Positions 36,150 to 48,187 of a stretch of 64,000 nucleotides of DNA are shown in pieces. A model generated the notes under the pieces. It searched no databases. It was not told where the DNA came from and was given only the letters and a program-made list of their open reading frames with translations. The stretch comes from Pyxicephalus adspersus. Taxonomy: Eukaryota; Chordata; Amphibia; Anura; Pyxicephalidae. The DNA is taken from positions 65,345,608 through 65,409,607 of the forward strand of contig NC_092862.1 of assembly GCF_032062135.1 (NCBI RefSeq), read 5' to 3'. A program made the position numbers and the translations under genes. Positions within the stretch are counted from its first letter, which is position 1. Every line of letters starts with the position of its first letter.

Positions 36150-36960
36150 CCTTTAAACCCTTTGAGTGCTAATGTTTGGACAGGATTGTGGCCGAAGGGT
36201 TATTTATTGATCTGAAGGCAAGTTTGAAAAAATGGGTTTTGAGTGCTCTTTTAAATGAGCAGAAAGTAGGAGCAAGCCGAATAGGACAAGGAAGACCATT
36301 CCAGAGAGTTGGGGCAGCTCTAGAGAAGTCTTGGAGCCGTGCATGTGATGGGGTTATGAGTGAGGATGTCAGTTGTAGGTCATTGGAGGAGCGGAGAGAG
36401 CGGCTGGGGGAGTATTTTTTTACCAGGTCAGAAATGTAAGTGGGTTAAGAACTGTGTAGGGATTTGAAGGCAAAGCACAGGAGCTTGAATTTTATTCCAA
36501 GGTGAAATGGAAGCCAGTGAAAAGAACTGAAAAGAGATGCAGCAGAGGAGGAGCGGAGGGAAGGATGGATGGGTCGGGCTGCAGCATTCATAGTAGATTG
36601 TAGAGGAGAGAGTCGGGTTAGTGGAATACCAGAGAGGAGGATGTTACAGTAGTCCAGAGGAGAGATGATAAGAGCGTGTACAAGGAGTTTTGTGGTCTCA
36701 GGGGACAGGTAGGAGCGGATTTTGGAGATGTTGCATAGGTGAAGGTGACAGGCCCTGGAAATATTCTGAATATGGGGGGTAAATGAGAGGGCAGAATCAA
36801 CGGTGACACCAAGACAACGTGCCTGAGGGGAGGGCCGAATAACAGTGTTGTTAACAGTTAGATTTATGTCAGGGGGAGTTTTGGAATTTGAGGGGGTTCC
36901 CCTTGGGGAACACCAACAGGGAGGAGAGTGGGTAAGGAGGAATTACCATTGAAGGAAACT
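36150..36960 (-). mobile_element. L2-clade LINE, C-terminal part of the reverse-transcriptase ORF
   Basis: Minus-strand translation gives PPDINLTVNNTVIRPSPQAR, LGVTVDSALSFTPHIQNISR, LVHALIISPLDYCNILLSGI and FKRALKTHFFKLAF, matching the L2 copy at 9360-10010. The usual L2 3' end is absent here. A complementary 3' end lies at 34312-34460, with the P450 exons between. Confidence 0.85.
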
Positions 36961-37659
36961 AATGCATATAGTATGTTTTATTTTTAATTTAATATGTTTT
37001 CAAAAGAACAGCAAAAAAAAAAAAAACTCTACAAAATGAATAAACAGAACCTGAAAAGTGTATGCTGATTTGATCCTCCAACTTTGGAATAGAACTAGTC
37101 CCACCAATACCTGTGAAGTCTGACAGTAAATGTTGGCATCAGCTGAAAAGATTCTTAGTGAAAAACAGGAGAGTGTCATGGTGTTGCCCATGATCAGCAT
37201 ATTAGGTGTACCAGGAGGAAACCTTTGTAGTCAAGAAAGAACTTCAGGGAAAGTCTCAAGAAAACATAATTGGGACTCAAATATCAGCCCCCAGCAGTAA
37301 CTATTAGACAGGCAGACACAGCAGTAACCCAATGGCATAAGGGCCCATGAAGAAAGCCCCAGCAGAAACCCCATCAGGTCCCACAATAACCCTAGGTGCC
37401 CAAGTATTAGGCCCCAGCAACTCCATGCAGCCCAGGCCACAAGTGATCTCCAGGCAAGTTCCATCGGGTATGAGCCAAACAGTAGATTTACAAGAATGAT
37501 CTGGTCATATGTAGTTTTTCCCAATGCTTTCTTGATTGGCACCACCTTTGTTGCTGAAACCCTATTACTGTGAATGGCTGTGTCTGTGTCATAAAAATGA
37601 CAATGTACTTGTTAAGACTGTCTACAGGACTCATTATTTAAGTTGAAACCATCTAAACC
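36961..37659. other. Intergenic, no assigned feature
   Basis: An A-run at 37014-37025 and a minus-strand open frame at 37231-37545 without family resemblance. Confidence 0.45.
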
Positions 37660-37732
37660 CATAACAAAAATTTAACATTTTTCTACTTCCCGGTCTCCTG
37701 TAAACTACTAATCTCATCGCCATACACATAAT
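37660..37732. repeat. 73-bp segment, inverted partner of 25245-25317
   Basis: It matches the right flank of the MITE at 25021 in inverted orientation with two visible substitutions and abuts the MITE at 37733. Confidence 0.85.
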
Positions 37733-37948
37733 GGGCCTGATTTATTTAAGCTCTCTGGACTGGAGAAGATACACTTACATCAGTGAAGCTGGGTGATCCT
37801 GAAATGGATCAGGTCCAGGATTGAAAACATTTGCTATTAAATAACAAATGACTTTTATTACATGAATTCCAGGTTTGCTGGATCACCCAGCTTTACTGAT
37901 AAAAGTGTATCCTCTCCAGTCTTGGAGAGTTTTAAATATATCAGGCCC
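37733..37948. mobile_element. Palindromic MITE with GGGCCTGATTTATT ends, second copy
   Basis: Same family as 25021-25244, in inverted orientation. The ends are GGGCCTGATTTATT and atatcaggccc. The inner halves gaagctgggtgatcc and ggatcacccagcttta face each other. Confidence 0.85.
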
Positions 37949-39151
37949 AATGTGAGATGAACAAAAGCAGTCATGTTTGAAGTCTGGCCCTGGTGACTGC
38001 CATGACTCCCTAGTAAAGGAGATAGTGCAGCCACTTACAACACAAGTGTGTCAGATTATTTAGTAATCAAACAGGAGGGTCAACGTGAAAGCAAAACCAA
38101 CTTTCAGGGGAAGAGGTCAGCAATGTGCTCAGGTCTGGATATTCTATGTATAATAAATCTCTAGGAGAAGTACCTAAAATTAATTTGAGAGTCACACTAG
38201 TAAACTTTAGACATAATCTAATCTTCAAGCCATGTTTGGCCCTGTTTGGGATAATTCTTTTATTAAAAGTTTCAGATATGTATTTTAGTTTCTTTTTCAC
38301 TTTTGTTTTCGGTAAATGAGTAAGGAGTAACCACATCATTATGGGCAGGGAAATTAATCACTAAACTCATGTTAGATTACAGTTCTACCCAGTGCTTGTG
38401 GTGTTTTATGAATTGTACATTTTTTTTTCTTTAGTGAACCTATCTAAAACAGTACTAGTCAGGCTGCCAGCATTATGTTGTGATAAAATGTAACTAAGAT
38501 TTTTGTTTCTTTGTTATGAACTTTGAAGACTTATATCTCCACAATATCTATAGCTACAGAGGTAAACAAGGACCTTATTTTACAGTTTAATTGTATACAT
38601 AGTTTACACACAAGTTACTTATTGTTCAGTGTTAATGGTGCCTGACCATATGGGCATGCATGTAATGCACCTCAAGAGATGGGTCTGGTGTATATTTGTC
38701 CAATATTTTTAAACAAACAGGTGATTTTCCACGATCAGTACTTTTAATTGCTAAAAATGACTTTTTCGAAATGTAAAAATTTACAATTTCATCCACAGCT
38801 GCAGACAAACTATCTAAACAGATGTGTTTTTTATAAGAGAAAGAAAAAAAATGTTTTGTGGTGTTGAACTCAGCTGCAGGAAAGCAGATTCCCCGACTGT
38901 TCCATAGACAGCTGTATGATCACGAGCTGTCTGTGGTATGATCACGAAATAAATGTTTGTTTTGATTAATATATTAGAAAATAGTATAGAAAAGTTATCT
39001 GCCTATTAGATTTGAGCAAAAATGTAACTGTAATTTCACTGGGGGGCATTTGTAATATTAAGCTCATCTGGCAATCTTCTGTTGCTCTTTAAAGAAGAAT
39101 CAAACACTGGGGGACAGACTCTTAAATAAACAGATAAAAAATATTGGTCAC
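37949..39151. other. Intergenic, no assigned feature
   Basis: AT-rich. An open frame at 38067-38339 (minus) has no recognised family. A short direct repeat (gtatgatcacga) occurs near 38914 and 38937. Confidence 0.4.
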
Positions 39152-39357
39152 AAAGCTGTCCCTGCAAAACAAATATTTACCTCTGCTTAGTGTGCCTTTA
39201 TTAAAGAGAAATCTTCCTTCACACGTGTCCCCCACAGCACCTTGTGGTTCCTCATGCCTACCTCCCCAATAATAATATGTCCTATAGGAACATAAGGGTT
39301 AGCCAGGAGGGTAGAAGGGAAGGAAACATTTACTATCTTCCTTTGCAGGGACAGCTT
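39152..39357. mobile_element. MITE with AAAGCTGTCCCTGCAAA inverted ends
   Basis: The left end AAAGCTGTCCCTGCAAA is mirrored by TTTGCAGGGACAGCTTT at the right end. It is about 206 bases and noncoding. A partly mirrored extension beyond the ends (atattggtcac, ttgatattttgtc) may be decayed outer TIR. Confidence 0.7.
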
Positions 39358-39749
39358 TTTTGATATTTTGTCACCTTCCATGGTCTTTTGTAAACCTTTT
39401 GCATTTTCTCTTTCTATTGTTTGCATACTTACATACTGTACTTACATATGTAAGGGGAGGCCATCAATGGCAGCCTAGGTATTTTGTTAAAAATAGGTTT
39501 TCCTTAACTACTACATGGGTGGATATCTCACCAGGAGCTACATGTTGGGCATGTAACTACAAGAATGTGATACCCATGTATCCAACCAGCAGGAACGTGT
39601 TGGGCTTGAATTTATATATATATATATATGTTGTTCATGTATTCAACCATCAGGAACATACTGATCAGTAACTACATGGATCTTGTGCCCATGCATCCAC
39701 CAGGCAGACAGAGAAGGAATTGTCATGTAACTACATGTTATGCTATTTA

Positions 39750-39830
39750 CTTGCAGAATCAATATGGCGCTATAAAAATACTGTTTATAATAATAATAAT
39801 AATAATAAATATTATTATTATCATTATTAA
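39750..39830 (+). mobile_element. L2/SINE 3' tail fragment with (TAA)n
   Basis: aatatggcgctataaaaata followed by ctgtttataataataat is the 3' tail shared by L2 and SINE copies in this window, followed by a TAA/ATT microsatellite. The body is missing or too decayed to see. Confidence 0.7.
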
Positions 39831-42800
39831 TACCAATATATAATTTGGTATTTTGGCCATAGCTATACTTTAAGAACTCTTACAAAGCAAGGAAAACTTT
39901 AGAAATGTAATATTCCAATATATTTCCTAATAAAAATAATAGATTATGGACTGTTTTTGTTTTCACATAAATGTGGGTATTGCTTTAAATGAAAAATGCC
40001 CTTTCTGTCTTTTACAGGACTGAATTTTGCCATTAACCTATTGTCCCAGCAATCAGCATTGTCATTTCTTACAAATTGCGAGAGGTAAGAGAAGAACAAT
40101 ACACTAATCAGGGTCTGCTACATACACAAGTGGTGACAGGAAAATGGAGCCTGGTAAGTTAAGATTTTTTAGTATGTTTCTCCTCCTTTTCTGATGTATA
40201 CATTCCAAAAGTGGCTGAACATACAAACTCTTTGATTTGTATCAATGTTACCTTATGCTTTGATCATTTTTGCCTACAGTTTAGATGAAATATGTGTTAA
40301 CATATTGCAAAATCCTATTCGTATTAAGTAATAATTCAGCTGCATTTTTATGTCTTTAACCTTTGAATAGTACAAATCAAATAGATGTTTGTTAATAGTA
40401 CAAATCAAATAGATGTGTGTTATTGCCTGCACATCTAACTTAACATTGGCATTGCATTAGGTTAGTGGAACATTTTTTACACAGCAGCATCACCACCTGG
40501 CTGAACTAGGGTATTACTTCTTCCATTATGTACACAGGACAGTTACAGGAAAACTTTGGTTTTTTGACTTTACAGATAAGGTTTCTAAATTGGTTGTAAA
40601 ATATTGTATTTTTATTTATTTTTTTTTACAATTTTTATGTTTATTTGTTAGAAGCTATAAACATAACAGAAAAAGTGAGTGATTAGTCACAATACATTTA
40701 GAAAATGAAAGATGATGTTTAACTAATGGTTATGGGTTATGCATATACCAAATAAACATTATAAGACTTTTTCAGGAATGGAAAGGAAAGGGGTGGCCTG
40801 CATAGTTCATAGTAACCAGTCATAAATCACATTACTCATTTGACTACAGTAACAAAAAATTTGTTTGAAAAGCTTACTTCATTTTATAACATGCTCATTA
40901 TTTTTTACATTGCTATTTTGACACTTTTTTACTTGTTGGATGTAACACTTATTTATATGTTTCTAATTCAGCCTTGGCTATTTTTTATTGCCATATTTTA
41001 TTATTAGGGTGGTATTATAACACAATTCTTTGCAGTATAGGCAGCACAAGCCTTCCACTGGGAATACTGAAGTTTGCCAGATATAACAACATAAACCCAC
41101 TGCAGAGTAAGACCCTGCATCGGGGCTATAAATCAATTCATATTGTAGATCATAATTACAATACCTTGTCACATCACATAATAATAGTCAGACCACATTA
41201 TTCAATTTTGCTCATAAACAGTGTAATAAAATAAAACAGGTTGATGTTGTAATATTAGCCCTACTTACATAAAATTTTGAAACATTATACAAATATTATA
41301 CAATATAATAAAAAGATTAATAGAACAAATGCTAACAGAACACATTGAAGTAGTATATGGAACACCTATCGGTGTCACATTGTAATTACATTTGTAATAT
41401 GTGTATTTTTTATGGTTATCAGTTTTATTAGAACTTATTTGGGAGATATTATTCTTTTTATTTAGAAAAAAAGAGTCATTGCTTTAATGTCGTTCTCTAA
41501 TATCGCTGATTTGCATTATCAAAGGCTAATAATGTAATGTAATTACTGTAATCATCTTTATTTCCCCTAAACAGCACATTTGTAACAAAGGTCTGTACAA
41601 ACTGTATTACAGTAAAACTCTTTTTCACCTTGTATTTGCTACACAATTTAATCTATATTTTATTGTGGGTGTTAAAAAGCAAAGTGCTTTATTATTGAGA
41701 GAACTTTCCTGTACTGTGTATTACAGTAAATGTCATTAGTATGTTAGTAGATGGTTTGGGGTTTCCCACATTCTAGGGCTCTCTGTATATTCAGTATAAC
41801 TGAAGCACTTGATGGCTCCAGAGAGTTTGAGAGCTCATAGCAGTCATGCATCTTTCTGCCTTGCTGTCCCCTCCCACCTAGTTTATAGTCAACGCCCATC
41901 TAGAAGCTCACACATAAATGAAAGGTAAGGTAAGTTCCCCTTTTTTTCAAAGTAGAGTTGAATATTTTAGGTTTCCGTAAAGTGATCGCTCACTCTCAAC
42001 TCTCACGGAGGAGAGGTAAGACACGTATGCTCTCTTCCTCTAGCATCACTTGTTTTAACTTTTGAACTCATTACTTCCTCTTCTGCCTTGTCTGCTAGCT
42101 GTTCTTAAAAAAAAAAAAAAAAAAGTTACCAGAAAGTATCTGTAATATTTACTGTTTTGCATTTTCTTTCTATGATGGTAGCTTGCAAAATGATTAATTT
42201 TGTAATTTTATATTTTAAAGTATATTTTTCTATATTTTAAATCCATATAGAATAATGGTAAAAACATTACCAATGAAGTAATAATACAAAGTAATATCAC
42301 GTTGTATTGCTTTTGGAGAACCAAATGTATATGTTTGGTTCCTGGATAATTGACACGTGATTTCAAAATGGAGCATATCTGAATAATCATTTTAATAGGT
42401 TTAGAATGCTATTCTGTGTTATTTAGCATCTTACTGAAGGCAAGACAGAATGCTTAAATGTTGTATTATGGTAGGGTCTGATGTACATGCTATAATGAAC
42501 AATGTCACATGTACTAAAAATGAAAGGCTACCGATGATCTTCAGAGATTCATAGTGAAAGTTTCTAACCACTCCAAGATTTCTACAGGGTGCTTTAGGTT
42601 ACAATATTTAGTCTTCTAAGCATTTGACAGTTTCTGCCAATATACAATATATTTTGTATCTTTTCACAATATAGCCATCCCCTAGTAGCTATTAGTTAGT
42701 GACATAAAGTCAACCACTGGTAAACATCTGAGCTACATTGTAAAATGGTCACAGTTTAGTAATTTTAGACTACAACTGCGAGTGCAGTTACCTTGTATTG

Positions 42801-45104
42801 GTTTGATTTGCTATAAATAGGTGAAAAACAAAATCTGATTATAGCCCTTTGTTTTGCATTACCTTTTTGTCTGTTGTTGAATAAGTTATGAGTAGGGTAA
42901 AAACTACAGAACTAGAATTAAAGTTCTCACTGAGTATCATGGTGATGAAGGTACAATCCTATAAAATAATACCACCACTCCTATGGCCTGCTTTTAATAT
43001 TGTGTTTAATCTCTAGCACAAGTGAAGGGCTAATAATAGCATTTTAAAGAATACTCCATATGCCAAGAGCTAGCATAACGTAAGGTGCTACAAAAAATAC
43101 AAATACTGCTTTAATCATGATTGGAGTTAAAAAGTAATAAAGCCCAGCACATTGGTATTTATGTAACATTACCTCTGGAGCATGTTGTATAATAGTAAAA
43201 ACATACAAATATACAAAAAGTTGTAAATGTTAGTTTACTAAATTAAATAAATAACTACACTTCTTTAGATTGTTCATTGAGAACCAAAAAATAAAAATAT
43301 ACAATATAAAACACACAAAAGTACTTTATACACAATAAAATAACATGGAAGGTGTAATATGACCTACTCATTAGGAGCAAATCACAGAGCTGTAGGCATG
43401 TGACTGTAAAGTTCCATCTTGAATCAAAAGAAAGTTAGAGCTTGGTGGGCTGGTGCCACTGGCTTTTCTAACAGCAAGATCAAACTAACATAATTCCAGA
43501 CCTGTCTACCTGGGAATAATAGGCACTGGCACCCACCTTTGTGTTTTCCAGCAAATCTTGCTGCACTTCTTATAATATGCAATAAATTAAAAAATAATTC
43601 TGACGGCAAACCCTAAGGAACCCCTCATAATGTATACAGCAGGTGTGCAGATCTAGGAACTTAGTTCAGGAATCTCAACATTAGGGCATCCAAGATATTG
43701 GAATTCGCCTAGTGCTTTAAACCTCCAGATCCTGCCAAAAGAGATCTCAGTTTTGGAAAGACTAGGTCTTCACCAAATAAAGAAATATCGGTAGATCTTG
43801 CATTTGCGGTGTGGTCGGATGTCCCCTGTTACCATAACACTTGCACGGCAAATATTCTAGAAAATGACAGTTTCAGTACATGGGGGTTCTGAAACCTGTG
43901 CAGTGGCTTACACTTGTTGAAGAATGTTCTCTGTAACAAGCAAACATTTTGAGGATTGACTTCACCATACAAACCTCTTCAGGATGAGTCACAAATGAAT
44001 ACTGGTTTTTGTAGTCCTTAAAATGGTGTTCCATTAAAAAAAGGTTATCACTCTGTTTTGGAGTTATACACTTTTTTCAGGTAATACAGTTCTCAGATTA
44101 TTACTAAAAAAATCTTTTTGTTGTTAATCAATTTCTGGTGAAATACTATTATTAGAAGGTCAAGTGCGATATGTAGAATAATCAACGTGCCAAAAATGCC
44201 ATTTGACTGTCTCACTAACCCACTTCCTAGGTTCTGTAATAAGACCAGGGTATATTTTATGTAGCTTGCAAACCAGTTAATGGACACAATGGTGTTATTT
44301 ACCAAAAGAATAGATGTTGTTTAGCTGGAAAAGTGCATGCACAATTTTAGGTTCACTTTACATACTCTATATATACTCTAAACTTCTAAGTAACAGTAAC
44401 ACTTCATTTTTCCTAAAGTCTAACTAAAACATTTTTATAGAGTTGAGGAGGGTTGTAACCACTGTCACGTTTCTTTGTTGCCATCTGTATCTCATAAGAG
44501 AGATTTCCATTCACCGTCTGTACTATTGACAGGAAGTGAGAATATATCTTTCCAATTTGAGGGACATCCCCCCTTTTGTTTCAGAAATAAGTCTCACCAT
44601 TGGAAAAAGTATACTCTATTCCTGTTTTGTGACAACTCAAAAACTTGGACTTGCCCTCACTTTTATTCCCGACACTGTTAATCATGACAATTAGAGACAG
44701 CGAATTTCCCCAACAATGACATAGACAGCAATAAAAATTTGACCAAGGTTTCATCTTCTCACCACTCTATTCAAATAAAAAAAATGTTTTGTTTATTTAT
44801 GCCTTAATTATTTTTTAATATTGTGATCTACTGAAAGAAGTGTGGGGTGGTTTACCTGCTTAGTTTGATGTCAGCCAATTAAAAAACTAAGATTTAAATA
44901 TTAGCACCTTCAACGATTTTTTTATATATAAACAAGACTCTATGCACCATTGACTTTACTGCAGCCTCAGTGGTGTGTGAAACTTCTGTACAGATAAACA
45001 AAATACAATTCTGTAGAAAGTTTGAAATCTCTTGACAATTGTAGAAGTCTTCATTTCCACTAGTAAAGGTATGTATATTGTCAATATAACATAACGCTCT
45101 GGAC
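39831..45104. other. Intergenic, upstream of irf4, largely unassigned
   Basis: No coding exon seen. It includes a near-perfect tandem duplication of about 27 bases at 40369-40422 (aatagtacaaatcaaataga), an A-run at 42107-42124 and possible splice-flanked segments (see findings). Some of it should hold irf4 promoter sequence and the non-coding first exon. Confidence 0.35.
43935..43992 (-). other. Weak hammerhead-like / repeat-core motif (minus strand)
   Basis: On the minus strand CATCCTGAAGAGG is followed about 20 bases later by CCTCAAAATGTTTGC, where reversing two CpG decay changes gives CGAAACGTTTG. Spacing and arms fit poorly, so this is only a family-level resemblance. Confidence 0.2.
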
Positions 45105-45107
45105 TTA

Positions 45108-45432
45108 TTATTAATAGGTATTTTATATAGGGCCGACATAATAACCAGAACTTTACAAATTCTATAGTCATGTCACTAGTTGTCCCTCAAAGGAGCTCGC
45201 AATCTAATGTCTCTGCCATAGTCATATGTGTTCAATACAGTCTTATTCTAAGTTCTACAATTTTTTGGGAGGAAGCCAAAAAACCTAATTGCATTCTTTT
45301 ATGATGTAGGAGGAAACTGGAATATCCAGAGGAAACCCACACAAACTCCATGCAGATAGTGCCCTGATTCAAACCTGGGACTTAGTGTTCGCAAAGGCCA
45401 GAGTGCTAACCTCTGAACCAGCATGCTGACTT
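45108..45432 (-). mobile_element. V-SINE-like SINE, minus strand
   Basis: On the minus strand: head gctggttcagaggttagcac, box-B-like aggtttgaatcagg, central tgcatggagtttgtgtgggt, and a tail with gccctatataaaatacctat. All modules are in the order seen at 27250-27590, with more substitutions. Confidence 0.8.
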
Positions 45433-47959
45433 AACTTTGCCCCCATTCACATCTGACTTAAGTTCTAAGTAACAAGAAGTGAGCTACTAATGCTGTCCAG
45501 AATACAATGCCTGTGATAAATTCAGAAAGTTCACTTAGTTTACCCCAATCTCACATCCATAGAAAGTCATAGGAGCGTACTAATTCCCAATCCTTATGTA
45601 AATTTTTCTTCCTGTTTTCTGCATCAGTTTTTTACTGCTGACATTGTTTTTTATGTTATGAATTTTGTATATAATAGTACAAGTCGATCCTTACACTGGG
45701 TATGGACAATAAGAATGTTTTCCCTGTGAGCTGATGATTTTGTCTAAAGTTCCCAGATTTGGCCTAAAACAGGGTTACCATGTCACTTGCTAGATACATC
45801 CATCTTTACCCTTACCTAGACTTAGGAAATAAAGCACAATGATCCATATCCACCATTTTCTATACACCCTGAGATCCCAATAATGGAAACAAATTAGGAG
45901 CAGGGTTGTTAGTGATCCATATTTTCTAGATCCAACTCCAAAGCAGATTCAGCAGTTGAGCTCCAACTCTAGCTATCAGTCTAAACAAATCCCCTGTTGA
46001 AGTTAATCCCATATTTGTTCTATCCTACCTCTTTCAAATCCCATAATTTAGGCAGAATTCAGACTGGTGTGAAAAATAGTGCTCTTCACCACTCCATTGG
46101 ACCTACTAGGCTGAAACCTGTGCAGTGTGTTTTTTTTTTCACTTCCAGTCATCCAGAAAGGCCAAAATCACAGAAAAGGCTATTGCAAACATGCTTGCAA
46201 AAGTAGTACAAAATGGTTCCAGTTCAAGTTTGTGGAGGTGGTTGGAGAACTGCCAATTAGGCACTACATGTAGAGTCTGAATAACCATTTGCAAACCATT
46301 TAGTAGTATGGTGAGAAGCAGATATACCAATATACATGATAAATGTTAGTCTGAATTCTTAAGTCTTACGCCTAATAAGTACGCTTATTTTACTACTACA
46401 ACATTGGTTACTTTTTATTTACAGCATGTAAATTAGCACTGAGGGGAAGACGCTGCAGAATATTCAGCTCCACCTCTAAGATGCAAGGCTCAGCTCCATT
46501 CCGGTTTCAGCTCTGCGTCTAACCAACCCTACCTTAATACATTTTCTCCACTAATTTTACAGTGACTTCAATTATTTCATGAAAATGTTAATTCCGTTTA
46601 AAATATGCAAAAGAATATATCATACCAAATTGAATGATAAGACTCAGAGATAGACTAATATTTAACACTAGCTATTTAATTTTTTTGAAGTACTAATGTA
46701 CTCTGGAAAACACACCAAATATAAGTAAGTATATAAGGGCAAAGTGACAAATTTGTCTGTTACTGGGTGTGATGGTGGGGCTAGTGGGTTTCATTATTGC
46801 GTAGCAAAACCTGCTAACCGCATTAAGAGCTAATGGGGGAACCTGCTTTGTACACAGATGACAAACCAGACATTAATGGGCTGGTAAATAGATTTATATT
46901 TTCCATATTTTAATAATGTAAGTCTATATGTAACAATCCCAGCCCCACTGTATGTACAGTGCTACAATCATAATGGATCTTAGATATATATATCTAAAGT
47001 GATTTTCCAAATACAAACACATGCCATATAATACACATACTGATTACTTTACATGGTACCTAAAAGTGCATGGTGACTTGTTTCTTCAGAATACCAGTTT
47101 GAGTCTTTACTTTGTAACTTGTTTGTTTGTATTGGGGTCACTACAAAGCTTCCATTATATTTTCCTATACAATAAATGCCAAAAAAGTTAAAAAGCTTTT
47201 GGGGCATAAAGCCAAACTATACACCAACTATGTATACTAAACGGCAGCTTCCCCCATACCTCATTCTGTAGTAACCGCCACATGCTGCCTTTGGTTTCCA
47301 GTTGTTGATGTGGTAATATGACAAAGAATAAGATATAGCCCTCCTTTAAACTAGTCATGTCGTTGGGGCCAAGCCATAATGTTTCACTAGACACCGAGGG
47401 GTCTATGTATGAAGAAATGTATCTATGTAAACCACAACCCAATAATCCAGTCATTTTATGTTATTCTGTTTGTCACACTTAAACATTAGTTTAGTCTTAA
47501 TTATTAGTCCTAATTATTAGTCTTAATTAAAAAGATTATTTTAAATGTCTTCATTTTAGCTTTAAATTATTTGCTTTTTTGTGGCTTAAACCACATTTTA
47601 ATATTCATAAAGTGCTTCCGGCTAATTAAACCTACTTCATGGAGTTGTTTTAAATGTTTAGGAACTGTTCTTGTACAGAGACATCTCCTAAGACTAAAAT
47701 ACATATTTTACATTAACAGAGGATACATACAGATCCTATTGAAACAGAATCATGGCAACATGATGTCAGTAAAAGGAAGCTTTTGTTATAATTAGAGCAA
47801 AATGACTTGTACTAATTCTTCAGTTTCACTGGAAGTTGTACTTGGAATAGCCTTTATTCTGATCATTATTTCATGTATAAGGTAGTAAATTACAGAACAT
47901 GTAAAAATACTCAAGTTACAGCCATTAAAGAAGTGTTGCCTATGCTTTTCTTCTAACAG
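45433..47959. other. irf4 upstream intron or 5' flank, unassigned
   Basis: No coding signal before the acceptor at 47957-47959. Stretches near 45940-45990 and 46440-46520 have ctccaactcc/cagctccacc words typical of old interspersed repeats. A short tandem repeat (ttaattattagtc) lies at 47495-47528. Confidence 0.4.
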
Positions 47960-48187
47960 TCGGCAATAAAGAGGGTATAGAGTGGTATGAACCAAGGCGG
48001 AGATTGTGGAATGACCCCGATAAGCTGTGGAAATGGAAAACTGAGGCAATGGCTGATTGACCAGATTGACAGTGGAAAGTATCCTGGATTGGTATGGGAG
48101 AATGAAGACAGAAGCATTTTCCGTATACCTTGGAAACATGCTGGCAAACAGGACTACAACAGAGACGAAGACGCCGCTCTTTTTAAG
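47960..48187 (+). CDS. irf4: irf4 first coding exon (start codon, N-terminal half of DNA-binding domain)
   Basis: The acceptor is cttttcttctaacag, followed by 27 bases of 5' UTR and ATG at 47987. It encodes 67 residues: MNQGGDCGMTPISCGNGKLR, then QWLIDQIDSGKYPGLVWENE and on to EDAALFK. It holds tryptophans 22, 37 and 49. The donor gtatct at 48188 is less consensus than the others. It ends in phase 0, at the same place as in human IRF4. Confidence 0.95.
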
